From: an uncultured bacterium
GTDB taxonomy: Bacteria; Verrucomicrobiota; Lentisphaeria; Victivallales; Victivallaceae
NCBI GenBank assembly: GCA_949297015.1
Contig: CASFRF010000014.1
Coordinates: 1 to 34,408, forward strand
DNA length: 34,408 bases
Direction of reading: 5' to 3'
A program made the position numbers and the translations under genes. Each line of letters opens with the position of its first letter. Position 1 is the first letter of the stretch. The notes under the pieces were generated by a model. The model did not search any database. It had not been told where the DNA came from and was given only the letters and a program-made list of their open reading frames with translations. Positions 1 through 8,258 of this stretch are shown here, in pieces.

Positions 1-328
1 CTTCGTCCGGCTGGTCTATGAATTGACCTCGGACGATGGCTCCACCCGTTCCGGCGAGCTCCACCTGACCCCGGCTCAGCTGTCTTTGACCGCGGCCGAT
101 CACGGTCATTTCCGGTATGCGGTACGCGCCCCCGAGCTCGACGCGCTGCTGGCCGAAACCCTCGCCGCCGCCGGCTTTCAACTGCAATTCGAGCTGGAAC
201 CGGCCTTCTGCGAGGCCGGAATGGCCGACGTGATCGAATGGGAACTCGGCGCCCGCGCCACCATCGCCGACCGCCAGCGCTGGGAGGACGGACTGGCGAC
301 CGCGCCGCCCGCCGCGGATCAGCCCTGA
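1..328 (+). CDS. Unidentified protein, C-terminal fragment
   Basis: An open frame enters from the left edge (frame starting at base 2) and ends at a TGA at 326-328, giving about 108 residues of a C-terminus. The fragment is acidic, with alternating short hydrophobic stretches and a Glu/Asp/Trp-rich tail, and has no signal, membrane segment or motif that I recognise. The start lies outside the window, so an internal TTG at 23 should not be taken as the start. A weak GC hairpin (332-347, 5-bp stem) follows the stop without a clear T-tract. The next gene has its own promoter, so this gene probably belongs to an upstream transcription unit. Function unknown. Confidence 0.6.
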   Translation, partial: FVRLVYELTSDDGSTRSGELHLTPAQLSLTAADHGHFRYAVRAPELDALLAETLAAAGFQLQFELEPAFCEAGMADVIEWELGARATIADRQRWEDGLATAPPAADQP

Positions 329-383
329 GCCCGGCGGATCTGCGCCGTTCCGGAAAACTTCCGCAAAATTCGGACCGCCCCAT

Positions 384-412
384 TTGACAAACCGCCGAAG
401 TACCGCTACACT
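384..412 (+). promoter_or_regulatory. Sigma-70 promoter of the GH42-like operon
   Basis: TTGACA (384-389) is followed by a 17-bp spacer and TACACT (407-412). This is a full-consensus -35 and a 5/6 -10 at ideal spacing. The predicted start is near 419, giving a leader of about 57 nt before the ATG at 476. The intergenic gap 329-475 holds nothing else except a weak hairpin. No obvious operator dyad is visible. Confidence 0.8.
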
Positions 413-475
413 TAAAAACAGTCAGGGCATCCGGGAGGGTGGCTGTCCACTGATATAACTGAAAGGGGCAAACAG

Positions 476-3400
476 ATGAAGTGGTGGGGGCAGTTGTTGC
501 TGATGGTGTTGACGGCGGGTGGCGGACTGGTCGCGGCGGCGGAGTCGTTTCCGGAACAAACGCTGCGCGGATTCGGACCGGTGGCGGCGGAGTACACGGA
601 GAACGGCGCCAACTCCAGCATCCTGACGGTGCGAACCGCCGCGGCCGACAAGGCGGCGCTGTGGCAGGCCAAATACCACTCGGACCTGACCCGGACGGTG
701 GGCCGGGTGACCGAACGGGAGTTCAAGGGGCCGCGCGGCGCGTTCCATGGCTATGAGTTCGCCGACGGCAACGGCTGCAGCGTTGCGGTGCGTGTCGGCA
801 AGACGCTCCATCTGGCCTACGGCCGGACCCCGGCGGAGCTGGTCTCGACCCTGATCCGCGCCGGGATCACCCCGACCGCGGAGAACACCCGGAGCACCGC
901 CGCGATTCCGATGTTTCTGGACAGTTTCGATCAATACGCCTTCCGTTTCTACTACCGGCCGGACTCGGCGCCGGGCGACGTCCCCTACGCCGAATACGAT
1001 CCGCAACAGGAGTTCGACTTCGCCGCCAAACTCGGCAAGCTGGGCTTTGTCTTCTGGGCCGAAATTCACAACGCCGATTTCGCCGCCGGACTCTTCAACG
1101 ACCACAAATGGAACTGGGCCTACCGGCTGGCCCGGCAGCGCAAACTGCCGGTGGTGCTGAACACCAATTTCACCAGCGGACCCTCGATCGCCAACCACTT
1201 CCGGGAGGACAACGTGGTGTCGATGCCGGGATACGCGGGCAGTTTTCACTCGGTCGGCGATCCCTTCTTCGGGGGCGTGGGCACCACCAGCTGGGCCTCG
1301 GGCGACGCCCGCAAGGCGGAGCTCCAGCAGCTGCAGCAGCTGATCCGGAAGTACGGCGGAGCCGACGAGGTGATCGAATTTCTGGAGCCGCACGGCGAGC
1401 TCAATCACGGCGCCTACACGGTGTTTCTGGAGGATGGACCGCTGGTCGACCGCAGTTTCCGGGAGTTTCTCAAGGAGCGCTACGGCACGCTCGACGCCGT
1501 TTCGCAGCGCTACTTCGGGCGGCCCGGCGTACTCAAGAGCTGGGAGCAGCTCCGGCTGCCCGCGATCGCCGAATTCGCCGGCTGGAACGAGCGGCTGCTG
1601 GATCTGGCCGGGGAGTGGCGGATCGGCTACCTCAAACTCAAGCCGGGCCAGCCGGAGCCGAACACCAACAACCTGGCCGGCGACAACAAGTTCGAGGCGG
1701 AGCCCACGCCGCCCGAATACTACCGGCCCGATTTCGACGACTCCGACTGGCCGCGGGTCCGCCACATGCCCGGCAGCGACCAGTCGCTGTTCCTGCCCAA
1801 GCAACCGGCGGTGCTGCGGCGCCAGTTCACCCTCAAACAGAAACCGGAGGAGCGGATCTGGCTCTACTTGTGGGACCTCAACTGCGGCCAGAACGACGAA
1901 GTGGAAATCCACCTCAACGGCAAGAAGATCGCCACCGATCCGATGCGCCACGCCACCCCGCACTGGGGCGCTTACGAGGTGACCGGCGCGTTGCAGGCGG
2001 GGAAGAACCTGCTCGCCGTGCGGCTGCCCAAGGGGGCGATCGCCTATCAGGTCTATTTGTCGCGAGCCGAACCGCGCAAATATCCGTTCGTGAAGCCCGG
2101 CTGGAACGCCCGCTGGGTCGATTTTTCCGACTGGCAGGGCTGGAGCCGCAACCGGGCGGTGGAACAGGGGGTCGCGGCCATCCGCGAGGTGGAACCGGAC
2201 AAGTCGATCGTCAGCATGGCGCCGGACACCTACACCAATCAGCTGCGCGAAATCGCCCGGCGCTACGGCGCGCACTTCCACAACACCGGCTACATGACCG
2301 CCTTCTTCGCGGAGTATCTGCCGATGCTGATGCGCGGCGCCGATCTGCCGTTCACCCTCGAGCCGAGCCAGCCCGCCCGGAACCTCACCGAGTTCAAGGG
2401 CCTCACCGGGCTCTGCATGATCGAGGGGGTCAACGCCATCCACTACTTCATCCACGTCGGCAACATCTACTGGGATCCGGAAATCCGGGAGTACTTTGAA
2501 AAAATCCTGCCCGCGCTGAAACTGCTGGGGCAACAGCACCAGGAGAAGAGCGACCTCGCCGTGCTCTTCGATTCGGACATCAACGCGCTGCTCGGCTACC
2601 CCTGGCTGCCCGACGGCAACGTGGCCTACCCCTCCGGCTACTGGATGTGGCGCTTCAACGAGACGCTGATGCGCGACTATCCGATCGATGCGCTGGTTCC
2701 GGCCGACTTCACCAACGGTCTGGCCGACCGCTACCGGATCATTTTCGACGCCAACAACACCGTGATGCGCCCCGAGACCATCAAGGGCATTGAGCAGTGG
2801 GTCCGCAACGGCGGCATCTTCGTGGCCATGACCCAGACCGGGCGGCACTCGCCGGAGGAGGCCGACAGCTGGCCGATCCGGGAGCTCACCGGCTATCAGG
2901 CGCTGGCGATCTCCGAATACGACGAGCGCAACAACCCGAAGCGGAACGAGGAGTTCGGACCGCTGCGCAACCAGAGCGTCTTCAACCCCGGCGACTTCCC
3001 GGAGTGGCAGAATGGCGACGGCGTGAAACTCAAGAGCATCGCGTCTGACACCACCCCGCTGCTGCGCTGGCGCGACGGCTCGGTGGCCGCCGGCATGCGC
3101 AAACTGGGCAAGGGCTGGGTCATCACCTTCGGTTTGCGCACTCCGACCTGGTATGCGAACACCTACCAGCTGCTGACCGCGCTGCTGCGCTGGGCCGAGG
3201 CCCGGCCGCTGGAACTGGTGGCGGAAGCGCCGCTGATTCCCCGCCACTACCTCAGCAACAACGGGCTCTATGACATCTGGGTGCTCTGGAACAGCGATTT
3301 GAAAAAGAGCGTGCCCTACCGCTTCCACTTCCGCCGGCAGCAGCCGGGGAAGCTCACCGATCTGCTCAGCGGTCGGCCGGGCGACCTCTCCGGCGAACTG

Positions 3401-4348
3401 CCGCCGCTGGAGTTCAAGGTGCTGACCTCGCCCCGGACCGACCCGGCGCGGGCGGCCCGGCGCTGGTTCCTGCTTCAGTGCGGACGCTGGCAGGGGGCCG
3501 AAAAGCCGCCGGTCACGGTCAACGACCGGAAGTACGACTACACCCGGAACACCCTGTCGCTGAACGGCGACTGGGAGGTCCGCGAGCTCGATGCCGACGC
3601 TTCGATCACCAAACTGCTGCGCACCGACGAGGGCTGGAGCCGGCGGGAACTGGGGCCCTGGCTGCTCGGCAGCGAGGTCAAGGGCGACCGTTTTCTGGCC
3701 CGCAGGACCTTCACCGTGCCGCCGACTTGGAAGGACGGGGAGATCCTCTTCTGGTGCAGCGGCAACTACCTCGACGGCGCGATCGACGGCCGGTACAAGG
3801 TCTATCTCGACGGCAAAGAGATCGCCGACCCCGGCCCGAACCGCGGGGTGGGACATCTCAAACTTGACCTCAAGCCCGGCGCCACCGCGACCCTGGCGCT
3901 GGAGATTCAAAACCGCCACGCGCGGTTCCGGGGGCTCAAGGGGGACTGCTTCCTCTCCTTCCTGCCGAAGCCCGACCGGGAACTCGATCTGAGCGGCACC
4001 TGGGAGGCCTTCGCCGGAATTCAGGCCGCGAAAAGCAAAGCGCAGAAGCTCCCCGGCGAGGTGGTCGGCAGCGCCTTCCGCCGCACGGTGAGACTGCCGA
4101 AACTGGCGCCGGGAACCAGGGTGTTTCTCAAGTGGACCAGCGATTCCGACCTGCTGGGGGTGTTGGTCAACGGCCACTATGTCCGGCGTCACCATCACCG
4201 GATCGGCGAGCTGACCTGGCTCGACGTCACCCCCTGGATCCGCGCCGGAGCGGAAAATGAACTGACGCTGCTGCCCTGGGACAATCGTCCCGACCGGCGC
4301 GGCTGGTTGCGGGAGATCAAATTTCAGTTCTATTCTCATCAGCCATAA
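476..4348 (+). CDS. Secreted GH42-like glycosidase, paralogue 1 of 3
   Basis: This 1290-residue protein has an N-terminal signal peptide (about residues 1-22, ending AAA-E) and no later membrane segment, so it is exported. After an N-terminal domain comes a GH-A-like TIM barrel in two parts (about 150-372 and 540-700). Between them sits a GH2-type sugar-binding beta-sandwich (about 374-535). E304 in LEPHGEL occupies the acid/base position and E629 in TLEPSQPA the nucleophile position by analogy with GH42. A GH42-style amidotransferase-like domain (about 690-850) and two C-terminal beta-sandwiches (about 1024-1165 and 1166-1290) follow; the last carries a conserved HHHR segment. The RBS GAAAGGGG (461-468) supports the ATG. 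It is the first gene of a three-paralogue operon. Family placement comes from motif order, so substrate (a galactoside or related glycan) is a guess. Confidence 0.82.
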   Translation: MKWWGQLLLMVLTAGGGLVAAAESFPEQTLRGFGPVAAEYTENGANSSILTVRTAAADKAALWQAKYHSDLTRTVGRVTEREFKGPRGAFHGYEFADGNGCSVAVRVGKTLHLAYGRTPAELVSTLIRAGITPTAENTRSTAAIPMFLDSFDQYAFRFYYRPDSAPGDVPYAEYDPQQEFDFAAKLGKLGFVFWAEIHNADFAAGLFNDHKWNWAYRLARQRKLPVVLNTNFTSGPSIANHFREDNVVSMPGYAGSFHSVGDPFFGGVGTTSWASGDARKAELQQLQQLIRKYGGADEVIEFLEPHGELNHGAYTVFLEDGPLVDRSFREFLKERYGTLDAVSQRYFGRPGVLKSWEQLRLPAIAEFAGWNERLLDLAGEWRIGYLKLKPGQPEPNTNNLAGDNKFEAEPTPPEYYRPDFDDSDWPRVRHMPGSDQSLFLPKQPAVLRRQFTLKQKPEERIWLYLWDLNCGQNDEVEIHLNGKKIATDPMRHATPHWGAYEVTGALQAGKNLLAVRLPKGAIAYQVYLSRAEPRKYPFVKPGWNARWVDFSDWQGWSRNRAVEQGVAAIREVEPDKSIVSMAPDTYTNQLREIARRYGAHFHNTGYMTAFFAEYLPMLMRGADLPFTLEPSQPARNLTEFKGLTGLCMIEGVNAIHYFIHVGNIYWDPEIREYFEKILPALKLLGQQHQEKSDLAVLFDSDINALLGYPWLPDGNVAYPSGYWMWRFNETLMRDYPIDALVPADFTNGLADRYRIIFDANNTVMRPETIKGIEQWVRNGGIFVAMTQTGRHSPEEADSWPIRELTGYQALAISEYDERNNPKRNEEFGPLRNQSVFNPGDFPEWQNGDGVKLKSIASDTTPLLRWRDGSVAAGMRKLGKGWVITFGLRTPTWYANTYQLLTALLRWAEARPLELVAEAPLIPRHYLSNNGLYDIWVLWNSDLKKSVPYRFHFRRQQPGKLTDLLSGRPGDLSGELPPLEFKVLTSPRTDPARAARRWFLLQCGRWQGAEKPPVTVNDRKYDYTRNTLSLNGDWEVRELDADASITKLLRTDEGWSRRELGPWLLGSEVKGDRFLARRTFTVPPTWKDGEILFWCSGNYLDGAIDGRYKVYLDGKEIADPGPNRGVGHLKLDLKPGATATLALEIQNRHARFRGLKGDCFLSFLPKPDRELDLSGTWEAFAGIQAAKSKAQKLPGEVVGSAFRRTVRLPKLAPGTRVFLKWTSDSDLLGVLVNGHYVRRHHHRIGELTWLDVTPWIRAGAENELTLLPWDNRPDRRGWLREIKFQFYSHQP

Positions 4349-4372
4349 ATTCATGGAAAGGAGTTGCCGTCG

Positions 4373-7300
4373 ATGAAATTGTCCCTCATTCCCTGGTTGC
4401 TGGCCGCCTCCACGCTTCTCGCCGCCGAGACCATCCCGGAGCGGGCGCTGCGCGGCTTCGGTCCGGTCGCCGCCGAGTTTTCCGAACCGGGCGGCAAGGC
4501 CACCGTACTGCAACTGACCGCCGCCTCGCCCGAAAAGGCGGAGCTGTGGCAGGCCAAATACCAGTCCGATCTGGCCCGAACCACCGGGGAGGTCACCGAG
4601 CGCAAGATCAAGGGTCCGGGCGGGGAGTTCACCGCCTTCGCCCTGCCCGGCGACGGCGGACTCTACGCCTCGGTCCGGAACGGCGCGAAGCTGGCCATCG
4701 TCTACGGCAAAACCGAATCGGAACTGCTCGCGGCCCTGAGCCGGGCCGGGCTGACCCCCACCGCGGAGAACACGGTCAGCTCCCGGACCGTGCCGAAGTA
4801 CCTCGACACCTACGACCAGTACGCCTTCCGCTTCTACTACTGGCCGGGCCAGACGCCGCCGGGGACACCCTCCGAGGAGTACGACCCGCAGCAGGAGTTC
4901 GACTTCGCCGCCAGACTCGGGAATCTGGGCTTCGTCTTCTGGGCTGAAATCCACAACGCCGACTTCGCCGCCGGACTGCTCAACGAAAATCTGTGGAACT
5001 GGGCCTACCGGCTGGCCCGGCAGCGGGATCTACCGGTGGTGCTCAACCTCAGTCTGGCCAACCAGCCGCCGATCGGCAACGCCTTCCGCGAGGACAACGT
5101 GGTCCGGATGCCCGGATATTCCGGGAGTTTCCACGCGGTGGCCAATCCGGCCTTCGGCGGCACCGGCACCACCAGCTGGGCTTCGGAAAGCGCCCGCAAG
5201 GCGGAACTCCAGCAGCTGCAGAAAGTGCTGAAACGCTACGGGGCCGACGAGCAGGTGGTGGATATTCTCGAACCGCACGGCGAACTCAATCACGGCGACT
5301 ACACCGTGTTTCTGGAGTACGGGCCGCTGGTCGACCGCAGCTTCCGGGAGTTCCTGAAAGAGCGCTACGGCACGCTCGACGCGGTCTCCGAGCGTTACTT
5401 CGGCCGCCCCGGCGCCTACCAGAGCTGGGAGCAGCTGCGGCTGCCCACCATCGCCGACTTCGCCGGCGGCGGACGGCAGGCGCTGGATCTGGCCGGAGAG
5501 TGGCGGATCGGCTATCTCAAACTCAAACCCGGCGCGCCGAAGCCGGGCTTCGGCGGCCTCAACGAGGACCGGGTGCTGCCGGCCGAACCGGCTCCGGCCG
5601 ACTTCTACCTGCCCGGCACCGACGACTCCAAGTGGCCGCTGGTCCGGCAGATGCCGGGCAGCGACCAGACGATTCTCCTGCCCAAGCAGCCCGCGGTGCT
5701 GCGGCGGCACTTCCAGCTTCCGCAGAAGCCCCGGGGCCGGATCTGGCTCTATTTGTGGGACCTCAATCAGGGGACCGGCGACACCGTGGAGGTGCACCTC
5801 AACGGGAAGCAGATCGCCGTGGACACGGTCAAGCACAACGTGCCGCACTGGGGCGCCTACGAGGTGACCGACGCGCTCAAGGCGGGGGACAACCTGCTGG
5901 CGCTGCGGCTGCCCAAAGGCGCGATCGGCTACCGGGTCTACCTGTCACCGACCGAGCCGCGCAAATATCCCTTTTTGCCCGGGCACCTGAACGCCCGCTG
6001 GGTGGACTTCTCCGACTGGCAGGGCTGGAGCCGCAACCGGGCGGTAGAACTCGGAATCTCCTCCATCCGCGAACTGGAGCCGGACAAGACCATCGTGAGC
6101 ATGTCGCCCGCCCACTACGCCAATCAGCTGCGGGAACTCGCACGGCGCTTCGGAACCCGGTTCCACGACACCGGAATCATGTCGGTGATCTTCGCCGAGG
6201 AGCTGCCGATGCTGATGCGCGGCGCCGATCTGCCGACCTCGCTGGAGCCGGGCGGCCCGGCCTCCGACCTGCCCGGCTTCAAACTGCAGACCGGACTCTA
6301 CACGGTTTCGGGCTTGAATGCGATTCACTACTTCATCCACGTCGGCGACATCTACTGGAACGCGCCGATCCGGGAGTATTTCCAGAAGATTCTCCCGGCG
6401 CTGCGCCAGCTCGGGCGGCAGTTCCAGCCCAAGAGCGACATCGCCGTGCTCTTCGACTCCGATCTCAACGCGTTGCAGGGCTACCCCTGGGCGGTCGACA
6501 AGAACACCGCCTACCCCTCCGGCTACTGGAACTGGCGCTTCAACGAAACCCTGGCCCGCGACTATCCGACCGACGCCCTGACCCCGGCCGATTTCGCCAA
6601 CGGGCTGGCCGACCGCTACCGGATCATCCTCGACGCCAACAACACCGTGATGCGTCCCGAAACGGTCAAGGGCATCGAACAGTGGGTCCGCAACGGCGGC
6701 ATCTTCGTGGCCATGTTTGAGACCGGCCGGCACACGCCGGAGAAGCCCGACGACTGGCCCGCCCGGCAGTTGACCGGCTTCCAGTCCTCCGTCTTCAGCC
6801 GTTACGATGACCGGGGCGAACCGGAAAAACGCGAGGACCTGACCCTGGCCAAAGGCCAGAAGGTCTTCGACGCCAAACAGTTTCCGCAGTGGATGCCCGG
6901 CGACGGCGTCAAACTCAAGGGCTCCGGCTCCGACCTCGAAACGCTGTGGCAGTGGCGCGACGGCTCGACCGCGGTGGGCTTGCGGCGGCTCGGCAAGGGC
7001 TACGTCGTGACCTTCGGCGTCCGGCTCCCGTGGTGGGAGGAGAGCACCCGGCGGCTGCTGACCGACCTGCTGCGCTGGGCCGAGGCCCGGCCGCTGGAAC
7101 TGATCGCCAAGGCCCCGCTCTACCCCCGGCACTATGTGAGCAGCAACGGACTGTATGACATCTGGGTGCTCTGGAACGGACACCGGGAGCAGACCGTCCC
7201 CTATCGCTTCACCTTCCGCGACGGCGTCAAGCGGGAACTGACCGACGTGCTGACCGGAAAACCCGCGCCCGAAGCCGGAGAACTCCCGCCCTGGGAGTTC

Positions 7301-8242
7301 AAAATGGTGCGCTCCCCCCGCGCCACTCCGGAGCTGGCCGCGCGCGAATGGTTCCTGCTGCAGCGCAACCGCTGGCAGGGTACCGAAAAGCCGCAGGTCA
7401 CGGTCAACGACCGGGAGTTCCCCGACTACACCCGGAACACCCTGCCGCTGGAGGGCGAATGGGAGGTGCGCGAACTGGCGCCCGGCGAAAAGGTGGAGAC
7501 CGTGCTGGCCGAACCCGGCCCCTGGCCGAAGCGGGAGCTGCAAGTCTGGCTCAAGGACAGCGAAGTCAAGGCCGATCACTTTCTGGCCCGCCGGAGCTTC
7601 ACCGTTCCGAAGGAGTGGAACGACGGCGAAATTCAGCTCTGGCTCACCTCTCAGTATCTCAGCGTGGTGATCAAGGGCCAGCTCAAGATCTACCTGAACG
7701 GGCGGCAGCTGGCGGCCCCGCAACCGGGCCACGGCGTGGCGCATCAGAAGCTCGACCTCAAACCGGGCGAAACCGCCACCGTGGCGCTGGAGCTGAGCAA
7801 TCGCCATCCCCGGCTCTACGGCACGCAGGGCTCCTGTTTTCTGGCCTATCTGCCCCGGCCGCAGCAGGAGTTCGATCTGGCCGGTGAGTGGGAGGTGCTT
7901 CAGGGCATGAACGACCCGGTCGGCACCAAGGTCAAGCTCCCCGGCAACGTCGAGGGCAACGTCATGCGCCGCACGGTGAAGCTGCCGGCGTGGCCCGAAG
8001 GCAGCCGGGTCTACCTCTATGTGGAGGGCGAGGCCGACATTCTGGCCGCGCTGGTCAACGGCCACTACGTCCGGCGCCACCACCACCGGATCGGCGAACT
8101 CACCCGGCTGGACGTCACCCCGTGGCTCCGCAGCGGCGAGGAGAATGAACTGATGCTGGCCGACTGGGAGGAGAATCCCCGCCACCACGGCTGGATCCGA
8201 CAGGTCAAGCTGCAAATTTATCACCCGCAAGCAAACCACTAA
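4373..8242 (+). CDS. Secreted GH42-like glycosidase, paralogue 2 of 3
   Basis: This 1289-residue paralogue of the preceding gene is collinear over its whole length. It has a signal peptide (MKLSLIPWLLAASTLLAAE), a split TIM barrel with a beta-sandwich insert, an amidotransferase-like domain and two C-terminal beta-sandwiches. The putative catalytic pair is conserved as E300 (ILEPHGEL) and E625 (SLEPGGPA). A TTG nine bases upstream is in frame, but AAAGGAG (4357-4363) lies 9 nt before the ATG at 4373, so the ATG is chosen. Only 24 nt separate it from the previous stop, consistent with one transcript. Differences cluster in surface regions such as the insert linker and the stretch after the amidotransferase-like domain, suggesting diverged specificity. 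Catalytic roles are inferred from GH42 analogy. Confidence 0.82.
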   Translation: MKLSLIPWLLAASTLLAAETIPERALRGFGPVAAEFSEPGGKATVLQLTAASPEKAELWQAKYQSDLARTTGEVTERKIKGPGGEFTAFALPGDGGLYASVRNGAKLAIVYGKTESELLAALSRAGLTPTAENTVSSRTVPKYLDTYDQYAFRFYYWPGQTPPGTPSEEYDPQQEFDFAARLGNLGFVFWAEIHNADFAAGLLNENLWNWAYRLARQRDLPVVLNLSLANQPPIGNAFREDNVVRMPGYSGSFHAVANPAFGGTGTTSWASESARKAELQQLQKVLKRYGADEQVVDILEPHGELNHGDYTVFLEYGPLVDRSFREFLKERYGTLDAVSERYFGRPGAYQSWEQLRLPTIADFAGGGRQALDLAGEWRIGYLKLKPGAPKPGFGGLNEDRVLPAEPAPADFYLPGTDDSKWPLVRQMPGSDQTILLPKQPAVLRRHFQLPQKPRGRIWLYLWDLNQGTGDTVEVHLNGKQIAVDTVKHNVPHWGAYEVTDALKAGDNLLALRLPKGAIGYRVYLSPTEPRKYPFLPGHLNARWVDFSDWQGWSRNRAVELGISSIRELEPDKTIVSMSPAHYANQLRELARRFGTRFHDTGIMSVIFAEELPMLMRGADLPTSLEPGGPASDLPGFKLQTGLYTVSGLNAIHYFIHVGDIYWNAPIREYFQKILPALRQLGRQFQPKSDIAVLFDSDLNALQGYPWAVDKNTAYPSGYWNWRFNETLARDYPTDALTPADFANGLADRYRIILDANNTVMRPETVKGIEQWVRNGGIFVAMFETGRHTPEKPDDWPARQLTGFQSSVFSRYDDRGEPEKREDLTLAKGQKVFDAKQFPQWMPGDGVKLKGSGSDLETLWQWRDGSTAVGLRRLGKGYVVTFGVRLPWWEESTRRLLTDLLRWAEARPLELIAKAPLYPRHYVSSNGLYDIWVLWNGHREQTVPYRFTFRDGVKRELTDVLTGKPAPEAGELPPWEFKMVRSPRATPELAAREWFLLQRNRWQGTEKPQVTVNDREFPDYTRNTLPLEGEWEVRELAPGEKVETVLAEPGPWPKRELQVWLKDSEVKADHFLARRSFTVPKEWNDGEIQLWLTSQYLSVVIKGQLKIYLNGRQLAAPQPGHGVAHQKLDLKPGETATVALELSNRHPRLYGTQGSCFLAYLPRPQQEFDLAGEWEVLQGMNDPVGTKVKLPGNVEGNVMRRTVKLPAWPEGSRVYLYVEGEADILAALVNGHYVRRHHHRIGELTRLDVTPWLRSGEENELMLADWEENPRHHGWIRQVKLQIYHPQANH

Positions 8243-8258
8243 CCCAAAGGAGCAGATC

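Noticed and set aside
4364-4372. TTG start nine bases upstream for GH42-like copy 2
   Set aside because: It would leave no gap to the AAAGGAG sequence. The ATG at 4373 has the right spacing and begins a clean signal peptide.
422-4954. A 1510-codon open frame on the minus strand, antisense to the GH42-like genes (similar ones at 5945-8461 and 8205-12137)
   Set aside because: The frames mirror the codon pattern of the plus-strand genes in GC-rich DNA. The translations are low-complexity (Gly/Arg/Pro/Val/Gln), lack an RBS, and recur only because the sense genes are paralogues.
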